Shown piece by piece: positions 24,134 through 32,834 of a stretch of 42,790 bases of DNA. A program made the translations under genes and the position numbers. The number at the start of each line of letters is the position of its first letter. The first letter of the stretch is position 1. The stretch covers positions 1 to 42,790 of the forward strand of contig NZ_BAYE01000036.1 in NCBI RefSeq assembly GCF_000685095.1. The letters run 5' to 3'. The notes below the pieces were generated by a model. That model did no database searches. It was not told the origin of the DNA and saw nothing but the letters and a program-made list of their open reading frames with translations. Source of the stretch: Paraburkholderia caledonica NBRC 102488. GTDB taxonomy: Bacteria > Pseudomonadota > Gammaproteobacteria > Burkholderiales > Burkholderiaceae.

Positions 24134-25289
24134 TCAAACTGGTTTCATCTGTGCGCCATCAGGAATAACGCCGTCCTTCAGGTAGCGCCATAATGCGATC
24201 ACCAGTCGCCGTGCGACTGCGACGATGGCGATCCGCCGCGCCCGGCGGTTAGGCCCCGTGCCCTGGGTGCGCTGATTGAACCACCTCGTCAGCGCACTAC
24301 CGGGCTGATAGCGCAACCACTGCCAGGCCGTCTCGATAAGCTGCGTGCGCACCCATCGGTTGCCCTGTTTGCTTATCCCCTGGTCCACGTGGCTCTCGCC
24401 GCTGTCGTACGGTTGTGGCACCAGCCCGACGCATGCACCGACCTGCCGCCGGTTATTGAAATCGCGCCAGAAGAGTTCGAGCGCCAGACGTGATGCGCCG
24501 ATTTGACCAATGCCTCTGAGCTGCGTGAGGTGATTGATGCGCTCACGCACTGGCACTGGCAAGCGCTCCTGCAAGGTCCCCTCCAGCGCGGCCAGTTGAC
24601 GCTCGGCCAGCACGAGCCGTTCTGTCTCGCGTAGTAGCCGCTCGCGCAGTTCCGCCGGTAGGGCCGCGCCGTCGTGACAGGTGATCTCACCGCGTTCGAG
24701 CCGGTCAGCGAACCCCTTATGGTCGACTTCGTCCCAGCAGCCAAGAGTTACCAGCAGTTTTCTCATACGGTCGCGATGCTGCAGCACTTCCTTTTGCAGC
24801 TGACCTCGATCACGCATGAGATGACGCGAGGCCTCGTCCTGTGGCGACGGTACGCGAACCACGTGCATGCGATCGCGTTCGCCATGCAGCCAGGCGCGCA
24901 GGTTGATCACCAGCTTGATCGCATCAAGCCGGTCAGTCTTCGCGCGTCGCTTGTAACGTTCGACCGGAATACTCGCTGGATCGATCACATAACAGTCGAC
25001 GCTTCGCGCTCGCAATGCGCGGTAGATCCAGAACCCGTCCTGGCCAGCTTCGTAGCTCACAACAACCACGCACGTCTGCTGGCAGCGACCATTTCTCCTT
25101 TTGTCGCTCAATCAGGTCCAGCATCGCCTGCAGGCGCGCCTGGGCCTGTGGCTGCTCCACCGTATGTACCGCCGGTTTCTCCCGGCGCCCGTCGTGCAGC
25201 GCGACCTTCCACTTCCCGACGGCCAGTTCGAGCGACACCGCCAGTATGACGTCTTCTGCATGGGGTTCGGTAACGTGATTTGCGTCCAT
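24134..25289 (-). pseudogene. IS110-family transposase, single frameshift
   Basis: IS110 enzymes are DEDD recombinases with a C-terminal serine domain. The start at 25289 (MDANHVTEPHAEDVILAVSL) has GGAGGG about 7 bases upstream. The RuvC-like N-terminal part reads LAVSLELAVGKWKVALHDG, then EKWSLPADV; one extra base near 25063-25066 (codon about 75) shifts the frame, and the match resumes with VVVSYEAGQDGFWIYRALRA, KRRAKTDRLDAIKLV and the Tnp_IS116/IS110/IS902 part (LRGIGQIGASRLALELFW, GISKQGNRWVRTQLIE). Joined, it would be about 384 residues. The part from 25111 alone is open but lacks the first catalytic residues, so the enzyme is probably inactive. Confidence 0.85.
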
Positions 25290-25370
25290 GATGCCCTCCA
25301 TTGAGCAAGTCTTGGCTCCGTCAATCTTACGACTCGGGCCTTGACGACTCTCACGCTACATAGGATCTAA

Positions 25371-25404
25371 GAACGGAGCGTGCGAGTTTCCCCGGACTCC
25401 GCTC
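25371..25404 (-). ncRNA. Group II intron domain V
   Basis: These 34 bases, read on the minus strand, form the canonical domain V hairpin: it opens GAGCGGAG, has a GAAA tetraloop, and closes CGCTCCGTTC, with the catalytic AGC triad at positions 2-4. It sits 7 bases after the maturase stop, the usual layout. Confidence 0.92.
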
Positions 25405-25411
25405 AAGCCGT

Positions 25412-27126
25412 TCAAAGCCCCTGATGCGGAGCCGGTTTCGTCACGGATAGCCCAAGACTGTGAATTTTCGCGTGGCAGCTCGGGTGAACCATGATCAGGT
25501 TTCTCGACGCATTCCCTCCGCCGTCAACACGACGGACGATGTGGTGAACGTGCCAGCCTGTGTCCTTGGTGATGCGTTGGTCGCAGACACAGCAGATGCC
25601 CGTTGAGCAAGCCAAAGCCGAATCAACTTCTTCCGACCTTTGAGCGAGTTGAACATCTTGAAACCTTGACGATCTTCGAGGTAACCTTCCCAGGCCGGGT
25701 CGAAGGGATTCGCCTCTGCTTTTATTTTGATGTACCGCCGGATGGGTACCTCTGCCGCATAGCGAAGCGTCGTCACGATTGGCTTGCCATCTGGCCAATA
25801 CTCACCCGTTTGCGCAGCAAAGATCCAATCCCGTGTTCCAATGCATCGAAAGTAACGATGTTTGATCCATCGACGTCCCTTGTTGGGATGCCGGCGACAG
25901 CACCATTGCCACAACGCACGCCATATCTCTGAATCGACGCGCGCGAAGACTCTCTTGGAGACAACATGTCGACGATAGTCCGCCCACCCTTTGATCACCG
26001 GGTTTAGCAGGCCAATCAGGTTCTGTTGCTTGGCCGTCCGGTTTTCATTGATGGTCGAGCGAATTTTTCTCAGAAACGCCTGAACGTTCTTCTTTGATGG
26101 CTTGATGAGCAGCTTGCCACGATACTTCCGAACGTTCTGCCCAGAAAGTCGAACCCCTCCGAGATATGTGTGACCTTCGTCTTCTCTGGCGAGAGCGACA
26201 ACCCGCGCTCCTGCATGAAACGTTCAATAATAGGTCTGACTTCCCCGTTCCAGAACCTCTTTCGACGGACCAGTAACGACAAAGTCATCTGCATAACGAA
26301 CGAAATTGATTTTTGAGCTGACTTGCCTTCCGTCGATCCACTTTGGTGGCCCAAAGGCAACCGCCAGATGACGCTGCAAGCCATCCAATACCCAATTCGC
26401 GATCGCAGGCGAGATAATTCCGCCTTGCGGTACACCCATCTGTGTTGGGAACCACTGTCGATCTTTGAGATACCCCGCCTGTAGCCATTTCTGAAGCATT
26501 TCTCTGTCCGTCGGGACGTGAGCAATGATCCAGTCATGCGAAAGTTTGTCGAAACAGGCCTGAATGTCGCCTTCTAGAATCCACTGCGCAGCGCGTTTGG
26601 TCGCAAGTGCAATGAAGCATTGCTCGATCGCGTCGGCGGTGCATCTTTCCGGGCGAAACCGATAAGAGTGTGGGTCCGCACTCGTTTCCGATACAGGCTC
26701 CATGGCGAGCAAATACAGCGCTTGCATCGCTCTGTCGCTCATACAGGGAATTCCGAGTGCTCTTGTCCGACCGTTGCTTTTGGGAATTAGAATTCTACGC
26801 AACGGCCGCGGCCGGTAACCACGACGATGCAGCATTTCGATGGCGTGGTATTTGGCGTCCGGGGAGGACCATGTAACCTTATCGACCCCGGGTGTTTTCC
26901 TGCCTCGGTTCTCCGTCACCCGTTTGACGGCGAGAGCTTTGCCGCTGAACGAGTGGGTCAGCAGCCATTGCAGGGCTTTCACCCTGTTCCAGCGGCCTTC
27001 CTTTGTAGCCTTGACGATTCTAGCCTGAAGCCTCCCGACTTCCCGGTAACATCTCGCCCAGTTGATAGCGTGCCAATGTCCCGCGTCGCCGGAGAGTGCA
27101 CCAGCGCGTTCTGCATACGCCGTCAT
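25412..27126 (-). pseudogene. ltrA: Group II intron reverse transcriptase/maturase with HNH domain, three frameshifts
   Basis: The start at 27126 (MTAYAERAGALSGDAGHWHA) has AGGAGGG 8 bases upstream. The N-terminal and RT domains run through TPGVDKVTW, ILIPKSNGRTRALGIP, MGVPQGGIISPAIAN and the catalytic YADD at 26284-26295. Indels near 26243-26246, 26139-26142 and 25597-25603 then shift the frame. The pieces are VRPIIERFMQERGLSLSPEK, then VRKYRGKLLIKPSKKNV, the maturase X part (GLLNPVIKGWADYRRHVVSK), and finally an HNH endonuclease (ICCVCDQR, HVHHIVRRVDGG, NLIMVHPSCHAKIH). Joined, it is a complete RT-X-HNH protein of about 570 residues. As it stands, only the RT core (about 300 residues) could be made. 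Confidence 0.88.
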
Positions 27127-27740
27127 TTGCTTTCCCTCCTGTAAAAGTTCACCAAACAATCTTGTCAAGAATGACCCGATCGAAGTCTGCCCGCTTTCGC
27201 GTGGGGTGATATCGCCTTGCAGCCCAACCCCTATCCACCCCATTACAGGGCGGCGTTCGCTTTCTCGACCATCCTTTACCCGCATCCTCATCAGCGTTCC
27301 TTGCGGTTCGCCTGCCACGAGGACGAAGATTCGGGCTTACCGTGTTCCACGCCAGTTACACGAACAGCTTAGGTCCCGCCTTTCCTCCGGTGACTTCCTG
27401 TCCCTGTGCCCGCAGTACGCATGGAGCAACCTGTCACATACCTTTTGGTCCAAGCCTGCCAGCATCTTTGGCTTGTTCTTTTTTAACGAGGGTTACGGCG
27501 ATTCACTTGTGTTCACCATCCTGTCCAGCCTAGCGTCCTTGCCGCCTGATGCTGGCAGCAGTTGAGCCCGCCTCGCGGCATGCTCTTCTCATGCGAGGGA
27601 CTTCATTGTTCCGAGGGCTCCGAACCCGGCCGTTACCAGCCACGCTCGCCCCGGTAGGCTATCGTCGAGGGAACAACGAGTCTCACTATCCCTTGCGGGT
27701 TGAGACAATAACTGGCGCGACTTCACGTCGCACACGTACG

Positions 27741-27761
27741 AAAAAATCCCTTTCTTGAGGG
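27741..27761 (-). terminator. Possible terminator after the sigma-factor gene
   Basis: On the minus strand CCCTC, a short loop and AAGGG are followed by six T (27741-27746). The stem is only 4-5 bp. It lies 190 bp after the sigma-factor stop and directly before the presumed intron 5' end. Confidence 0.4.
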
Positions 27762-27950
27762 CACCCCGACTTGTGACGTCTATCCGTAAGAGATCAGCTT
27801 CGCGGTGATAGGCGGCAAAAATGTCGGCCGGCGGAATCGTAGGCGCCCTCTGCCAGCGTTGGCCCTACTTCCCGCCCGAGAGAAGGTCGCCGAGGGACCA
27901 GCGAGCGGCGCGGAGATAAACACAACACGGCCGACGCCCGGGTCTGTGGC

Positions 27951-29954
27951 TCAATGATCGAGAAATTGCCGTAGCTTGTCGGCGCGACTCGGGTGCATCA
28001 GTTTTCGCATCGCCTTGCTTTCGATCTGCCGGATCCGTTCGCGCGTCACGTCGAACTGTTTGCCCAACTCCTCGAGCGTATAGTCCGACACGGTATCGAT
28101 CCCAAAACGCATCCGCAGCACCTTCGCCTCACGCGGCGACAGCGCATCGAGGGCGTCATCGATCGCGGCGCGCAGGTTCGCGCGCACGGCCGCGTCCGCG
28201 GGTGATGCCGCCATTGGATCTTCGATCATATCGCCAAGCGTCGCGTCGGCATCCTCGCCCACCGGCGTTTCGAGCGACACGGGTTGCCTGGCGACCTTCA
28301 ACATGCTGCGAACCTTCTCTTCCGGCAGTTCCATGCGCTGTGCCAGCGCCGCAGGATGAGCCTCGCGTCCGGTCTGCTGCAGGATCTCGCGCGAAATCCG
28401 GTTGAGCTTGTTGATCGACTCGATCATATGCACAGGCACCCGAATCGTGCGCGCCTGATCCGCAAGCGAGCGCGTGACGGCCTGCCGCACCCACCACGTT
28501 GCGTAGGTCGAAAACTTCCAGCCGCGTCGATATTCGAATTTGTCGACGGCTTTCATCAGGCCGATGTTGCCTTCCTGAATCAGATCGAGAAAATGCATGC
28601 CGCGGTTGACGTACTTCTTCGCGATGGAGATCACGAGGCGCAGGTTGGCCTCGATCAACTCGCGCTTCGCCTGCCGCATTTTCGACTCGGCCGCCATCAT
28701 CTGCCGGTTGATCTTCTTCAACTGTTGCAGCGGCAGTATCGCGTCCGCTTCAATATCGATCAGCTTTTGCTGTTCGGCCTGAATGGCGGGCAGACTGCGT
28801 TCGAGCGCGGCTCCATACTCGCGCGACGCCGCTGCCGCCCGTTTGGTCCAGCCGGGATCGGTCTCGTGCCCCTGAAACGACTCGATGAACTTCTCGCGCG
28901 GCATCGCGCACCGGTCAACGGCAATCTGTAAAATGCGCCGCTCGACCGCGCGCACCTGCGCAACCTGTTGCTGGACATGGGCACACAGCCGATCGATGGC
29001 TCGTACTGTGAAGCGAATTGGCGCCAGCTCGCGCTGGATTGCTTCGCATATGCGTGCGAAGGCAACCTGCCCCTTGCCTTGCGCGGCGTCCCCGCGCGGA
29101 ATCTGATCGAACAGCTCGCGCACTCTAGCAAATATCCCGAGGCAGTCGCTCGTGAGCTGTTTCAGACGCGCTTCGTTCGCCTTCGCCGGGTTGCCCTCCT
29201 CGATCTCGCTGTCGTCAGCGTCCTGCCCGTCGTTGTCATCGGCGGTGTCCGCGTCGATAGCCGCTGTATCAGCGGAGTCCGACACCGACGGCCCGCCCGC
29301 CACGGAGTCTTCATTGAGACCGTCGACCAGTTCGTCGATGCGCAGTTGATCGGCTTCGATCTGCTCCGCACTCGCAAGGATCGCGGAGACAGTCGCCGGG
29401 CAGGCCGCAATCGCCTGGATCATTTCGTGAAGGCCGTCTTCGATGCGCTTTGCGATCTCAACCTCGCCCGCGCGAGTCAACAATTCGGTCGCACCCATTT
29501 CACGCATGTACATCCGCACGGGATCGGTCGTGCGCCCGAATTCGGAATCCACGGTGGAAAGCGCAACTTCCGCTTCCTCAACCGCCTGGTCATCCGACAC
29601 GGCTGCCGGCGCAGCATCGTTCAGGAACAGCGTCTCAGCGTCGGGCGCCTGCTCGTAGACCGCTACACCCATGTCATTGAACGTGCCGACAATGGTTTCG
29701 ATGGCCGCGGTCTGCGCGAAATTGTCCGGCAAGTGATCGTTGATTTCGGCGTGAGTCAGGTAGCCGCGCTCCTTCCCCAACTGAATGAGTGCGCGCATCT
29801 GACGCTGCCGTTCTTCGTCCTGCAACACGGTGGACACTGCGTCGATCGACAGCAAGGCTGCGGTCGCCCTGCCCTTCACTGCGCGCCGGCCCGCAGGGTT
29901 CGGCGCGGGTGCGACGGTGGTTGGCCCTGCATCTTCCCGATCAAAACGTGCCAT
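27951..29954 (-). CDS. rpoD: RpoD-like sigma-70 factor (probable paralogue)
   Basis: A 667-residue primary-type sigma factor with all regions. The start at 29954 (MARFDREDAGPTTV) has AAGGAGA 7 bases upstream. Region 1.1 lies at about 50-110 (LIQLGKERGYLTHAEINDHL) and 1.2 at about 155-190 (TTDPVRMYMREMGATELLTR). A non-conserved domain with an acidic stretch (DADTADDNDGQDADD) follows. Region 2 (KRELIEANLRLVISIAKKYV, DLIQEGNIGLMKAVDKFEYR, GWKFSTYATWWVRQAVTRSL), region 3 (HMIESINKLNRISREI) and region 4 (YTLEELGKQFDVTRERIRQI) are highly conserved, so promoter choice should be near housekeeping. The N-terminus lacks the long Lys/Ala extension usual in Burkholderia RpoD, and the setting among mobile elements suggests a secondary copy. 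Confidence 0.9.
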   Translation of the reverse strand: MARFDREDAGPTTVAPAPNPAGRRAVKGRATAALLSIDAVSTVLQDEERQRQMRALIQLGKERGYLTHAEINDHLPDNFAQTAAIETIVGTFNDMGVAVYEQAPDAETLFLNDAAPAAVSDDQAVEEAEVALSTVDSEFGRTTDPVRMYMREMGATELLTRAGEVEIAKRIEDGLHEMIQAIAACPATVSAILASAEQIEADQLRIDELVDGLNEDSVAGGPSVSDSADTAAIDADTADDNDGQDADDSEIEEGNPAKANEARLKQLTSDCLGIFARVRELFDQIPRGDAAQGKGQVAFARICEAIQRELAPIRFTVRAIDRLCAHVQQQVAQVRAVERRILQIAVDRCAMPREKFIESFQGHETDPGWTKRAAAASREYGAALERSLPAIQAEQQKLIDIEADAILPLQQLKKINRQMMAAESKMRQAKRELIEANLRLVISIAKKYVNRGMHFLDLIQEGNIGLMKAVDKFEYRRGWKFSTYATWWVRQAVTRSLADQARTIRVPVHMIESINKLNRISREILQQTGREAHPAALAQRMELPEEKVRSMLKVARQPVSLETPVGEDADATLGDMIEDPMAASPADAAVRANLRAAIDDALDALSPREAKVLRMRFGIDTVSDYTLEELGKQFDVTRERIRQIESKAMRKLMHPSRADKLRQFLDH

Positions 29955-30660
29955 ACATTCTCCTTGACAGGCTTGCCCGGCGATAGCGAGATCAGCGGCT
30001 ACCCGACTGCGGCCGGCGAGCCACGACATTGACGGCTGCAGGCGAGCACGAGCTGCAGATCGCAACGAGCAACGGACGCGGCCTGCTTGCGTGCGCGGGC
30101 CGATTAGAATCGCGCGAGAAAACAACTCACGGAAACCTCAGCCTGACATTCTAACATTGATTGCTGCACTGCACCAATCAGCCCATCGCCCCACCGACGG
30201 CTGCCCGCACCCTAAACGGCTTGTCGGCGTTCGCCGCTGGTACACCCGCCGTGCGGTCCGGGGGAGGCGTGCCGGACGGATCCTTGCGTCTGCAATGCGG
30301 TTGCACTTCGGGTGCTTTGGCGGAGCCGCGACCCCCGGTCGGTCTCACCGCCAGGCCCCGCTACTCCGTGGGGCGCTCCCGTGCCTCGAGCTCGGACCAT
30401 ACCCACATATGGCACCCACGCCCGCGATCGCTGGCCCCCTTCGGCGCCCGGGAATCTGTCAGATCGCGGCGAGCGACTGTCTGGCGGCGGCATTGGCGCC
30501 GACTGTGCTGCGCGACGCCCATCCGCGCCCTGCCCCGCGCCTGACACACTGCCGACAACTACGGTTTCGTCGCGGTGTGTCAGCGCTGCCAAGCCGCTAT
30601 GAATGCTATTGCCGCGTCCCCCGATGTGTCCAACAGCTACGGTGCGCGCCGTAGACATGT
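29955..30660. other. Region upstream of the sigma-factor gene
   Basis: About 700 bp of GC-rich DNA with several open but unsupported frames on both strands and no start signals. It should contain the sigma-factor promoter; no clear heat-shock or sigma-70 promoter could be picked out. Confidence 0.35.
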
Positions 30661-30666
30661 CCTCAA

Positions 30667-30778
30667 ACGAAGGGGTAGAAAGTTGTGGCTGTCCGCCCCT
30701 TCATTTCTGGACAAGTGGGCCGGTCTCTAATGAAGGGCATGAAAGTTGTGGCTTTCATACCCTTCATTTCTGGACATT
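30667..30778. repeat. Two tandem hairpin-forming repeats, possible solo IS end
   Basis: Two copies, 63 bp apart, share GAAAGTTGTGGCT and CCCTTCATTTCTGGACA. Each folds on itself: copy 2 has a 15-bp stem with one mismatch (30732-30746 with 30753-30767, loop TTGTGG), and copy 1 has GAAGGGG (30670-30676) with CCCCTTC (30697-30703). Read on the minus strand, both copies begin TGTCCAGAAATGAAGGG, the style of multiple transposase-binding repeats at an IS end. No transposase lies beside them. Confidence 0.6.
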
Positions 30779-30985
30779 GACCGGAGGGGGGCGTCAATGT
30801 CGCCAGTTTGCGGCTGCTTGATCGAGCGCAGCGACCAGCAGCGCCTCGGCCGCTCTGCGTCGCACTGGGGTCACCAGCGCGCCGGAGCCAGTCCCGATGG
30901 TCCGCCCGATCATGCTCAGATGGGTGGGCTGCGCAAAGCGTTCTGCTTACTGGCCATCCGGTCGCGGCTCACGGTAGCGCGCGCA

Positions 30986-31005
30986 TGTAATTCGAATGAA
31001 TTACA
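30986..31005. promoter_or_regulatory. Operator of the RelB/RelE operon
   Basis: A perfect 8-bp inverted repeat, TGTAATTC and GAATTACA with a 4-base spacer, lies 36 bp before the antitoxin start and overlaps a -10-like TACAAT (31002-31007). This is the usual place for autorepression by the antitoxin. Confidence 0.7.
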
Positions 31006-31041
31006 ATAGGGGGTCTAGGGCTACGCAAAGGAGTAATCGTT

Positions 31042-31350
31042 ATGGCTGCGACTGCATTGGTGCAAACACGCATCGACCCCGCGCTGAAAGAGCGCGCGGC
31101 TGCGGTGCTCGACAACATGGGACTGACTGTCTCGGATGCGGTGCGAATCCTGCTGACGCGCGTGGCCAACGAAGGTGCGTTGCCGTTCGCCTTCGCGACG
31201 GACCCGGCCGTGCATGACGCCTGGTTCCGTGCGAAGGTGCAGGAAGCATTGAACGACCCGCGGCCTGCTACCGCGGGGGATGAAGTCGAAGCTCATTTTG
31301 CGAAGCGGCGCGCTGCGGCCCTCCGGAAAGCCGGCGAGGGTGACGCGTGA
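31042..31350 (+). CDS. RelB/DinJ-family antitoxin
   Basis: A 102-residue antitoxin with AAGGAG about 9 bases upstream. The N-terminal ribbon-helix-helix (ALVQTRIDPALKERAAAVLD, then MGLTVSDAVRILLTRV) binds the operator just upstream. The C-terminal part (GALPFAFATDPAVHDAWFR onward) should wrap the toxin. Its TGA overlaps the toxin GTG by 4 bases, a sign of translational coupling. It neutralises the RelE-type toxin encoded next. Confidence 0.9.
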   Translation: MAATALVQTRIDPALKERAAAVLDNMGLTVSDAVRILLTRVANEGALPFAFATDPAVHDAWFRAKVQEALNDPRPATAGDEVEAHFAKRRAAALRKAGEGDA

Positions 31351-31637
31351 GGCTTGAATGGGCTGCTTTCGCAGTAGAGGATCGCGACGCTATTTTTGAT
31401 TACATCGAACAGGACAGTCCGTACGCGGCCGTCGTCGTCGATGATCGGATTCGTGTGCAGGTCAGGCAGCTACTGCAGTTTCCAGAGACTGGCCGCCCTG
31501 GGCGCATCGAAGGTACTCGCGAACTGGTTATAAGCCGGACACCATATATAGCCGCCTATCGGATCACGGGAGAAACCGTGCGCATCCTGCGGGTGTTGCA
31601 CGGCGCGCAGTTATGGCCTGATGAGATGTTGGATTAG
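31347..31637 (+). CDS. RelE/ParE-family toxin
   Basis: A 96-residue toxin with a GTG start that overlaps the antitoxin stop. The ParE/RelE fold is visible: VEDRDAIFDYIEQDSPYAAV (two helices), LLQFPETGRPGRIEGTREL (typical FPxxGRxGRxxGTRELV) and the final strands YIAAYRITGETVRILRVLHG. FPETGRPGR and the end HGAQLWP are closest to the YafQ/RelE and ParE groups that accompany DinJ/RelB antitoxins. The target is probably the ribosome or gyrase; the sequence does not decide. Confidence 0.9.
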   Translation: MRLEWAAFAVEDRDAIFDYIEQDSPYAAVVVDDRIRVQVRQLLQFPETGRPGRIEGTRELVISRTPYIAAYRITGETVRILRVLHGAQLWPDEMLD

Positions 31638-31697
31638 CCATGGACGCAGGGTGCAAGCCGGCGGACATTCGAGAGAAATCACAGGCTCCTTTGCGTG

Positions 31698-32126
31698 ATG
31701 GCAAATTTCAGAAAAACGAGGCCCGAATTTGGCAACGTCGAGGCCTACGCCAGACGTCACCGACGCATCGTGCCCGTTCTAGGGACGACGATACAGCTTT
31801 CGCTTCAGCAAGCCGAACGGGCGACCCCGTTGGGTTCATTGAAGCGGCTGGTCGATGGAAGCGCGTTCAATATGGAACTGCTCAGTACCGTCGTGCCTTC
31901 GTTGCGCGGGCTTGTCTGGGAGTTTCGAAAGTCGGTTGTGGCAGCGGGCTACGAACTTATCACCATCGCAGACGACATTGAAGTGGTCCTCTTAACCGCA
32001 GAAGAGCCCGGTTCGACTTTTGAACTGGAGGGGCGCTTGAGGGGAATCGCTGCCCGAATCGTTGTCGCACTCGAGTACGGCATCTCCCTATGCGACATCA
32101 CGGTTGTGGCCGAGTCATCGTCCTGA
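31698..32126 (+). CDS. Hypothetical protein
   Basis: A 142-residue protein of unknown family that starts 60 bp after the toxin stop, at ATG 31698 (a GTG lies directly before it). No good ribosome-binding site is seen. The sequence looks genuine: FRKTRPEFGNVEAYARRHRR, LQQAERATPLGSLKRLVDGS, and alternating strands EVVLLTAEEPGS and ITVVAESSS at the end. There is no signal peptide or membrane helix. It may be an extra gene of the toxin-antitoxin operon. Confidence 0.5.
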   Translation: MANFRKTRPEFGNVEAYARRHRRIVPVLGTTIQLSLQQAERATPLGSLKRLVDGSAFNMELLSTVVPSLRGLVWEFRKSVVAAGYELITIADDIEVVLLTAEEPGSTFELEGRLRGIAARIVVALEYGISLCDITVVAESSS

Positions 32127-32533
32127 CCTCGGGCCGCCCGGCGCGCTGTCGCGGCGCGCGGCAGGCCATACTGCCAGCCTATTGCAGTTAAGCGCGATGC
32201 TCCCAGCCGCGACGGATGACCACGGGCGCAAGATGGACGGCGGCGGAGCAGGGCGGACGCGACGGGCTGCTCAGGGTTCAGGGGCGCCTGAAGGTCTGAG
32301 CGATTGTTCGTCGCCGACGCGTCTCGATGATCGGGCAGCGTCCGGGCGTGGCAGTAACTGACGGATGGGACCGCCGCCGCCATGCCGGCCGGCAGACGAT
32401 GCTCACCGACAACTGACAGAGTGCGCGGCGGGTTTTGCATCACCGCACTGCATGGCGACGAGCAGCGTCTGAGGGAGAGGGGCCGAGTTCGAGGCCATCA
32501 TGCCCGCGCGTGTCATCAACCGGCTCGGAGGTC
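32127..32533. other. Intergenic region, nothing recognised
   Basis: About 400 bp of GC-rich DNA with no supported gene, repeat or terminator. It lies between converging transcription units. Confidence 0.4.
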
Positions 32534-32731
32534 CTATTTCAGCACGTCCGACTCTTCGTAGCAACGCATTGCCGCTTGCAGGGGCGTGGCGCCCATCCAG
32601 TGTTGCCCGTCGTCGGATTTGATACCGCCGCGGGTTACCTTGCCCACACAAGCGATAAATTGTTGTCCTAACTCTGCATCGGCAATTTCGCCAACGACGA
32701 TTCCCAGTTGTTTCAGGTCATCCAAGGTCAT
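32534..32731 (-). CDS. Small phage-like protein (DUF2591-like end), probably SOS-controlled
   Basis: A 65-residue protein with start MTLDDLKQLGIVVG at 32731, chosen because AAGGA lies about 7 bases upstream; an ATG two codons earlier is too close to it. The C-terminal part (HWMGATPLQAAMRCYEESDV) resembles the end of DUF2591-type phage proteins (GPTPLxAAMRC), while the N-terminal half is not recognised. A consensus LexA box lies about 90-100 bp upstream on the same transcription path, so the gene may be expressed during DNA damage. Confidence 0.5.
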   Translation of the reverse strand: MTLDDLKQLGIVVGEIADAELGQQFIACVGKVTRGGIKSDDGQHWMGATPLQAAMRCYEESDVLK

Positions 32732-32818
32732 TTTCATTCCTTCTGTGCGGGCTACGCCGAGATCCGCTCGCCATCTTGCCGCGTCGGACGCGCTGCGTCC
32801 AAGGGGCACTGGTGGACA

Positions 32819-32834
32819 CTGTATATTTATACAG
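32819..32834. promoter_or_regulatory. LexA (SOS) box
   Basis: CTGTATATTTATACAG has CTGT and ACAG separated by 8 A/T bases, with perfect 7-bp dyad symmetry (CTGTATA/TATACAG). This matches the gamma/betaproteobacterial LexA consensus. The nearest start is the minus-strand small gene at 32731; the next plus-strand gene (33232) is 400 bp away and has its own operator. Confidence 0.8.

Larger units (their letters stand above)
23725..25365 (-). mobile_element. IS110-family element (ends tentative)
   Basis: The transposase gene 24134-25289 is flanked upstream by about 75 bp to the edge of a group II intron domain V and downstream by a hairpin-rich noncoding stretch. Short inverted matches (CCTTGAC at 25339-25345 and GTCAAGG at 23737-23743) could be subterminal repeats. 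Alternatively, the 9-bp direct repeat ATCTAAGAA (24019-24027 and 25365-25373) marks the ends, giving a 1.3-kb element. IS110 elements often lack target duplications and terminal repeats, so the sequence alone does not decide. Confidence 0.5.
25371..27733 (-). mobile_element. Group II intron, 3' end abutted by IS110
   Basis: On the minus strand the intron most likely begins at 27733 with GTGCGACG (the GUGYG 5' consensus). It runs through a ~600-base ribozyme part with many short stems, the maturase ORF, and a clear domain V at 25371-25404. A normal domain VI with the branch A cannot be seen after domain V: after TTAGAT the sequence turns into the upstream flank of the IS110 gene. The intron therefore looks interrupted at its 3' end and should be unable to splice. 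It lies 217 bp downstream of the sigma-factor gene, just after a T-tract hairpin. Confidence 0.8.

Noticed and set aside
28968..30032. Plus-strand 354-codon frame antisense to the sigma-factor gene
   Set aside because: Shadow of a highly conserved sigma factor.
30667..30778. Two hairpin repeats considered as a CRISPR array
   Set aside because: Only two copies, no typical spacer size, no cas genes; better read as an IS end or MITE.
30986..31005. Inverted repeat considered as a terminator
   Set aside because: It lies before, not after, a gene and lacks a T-run; an operator fits better.
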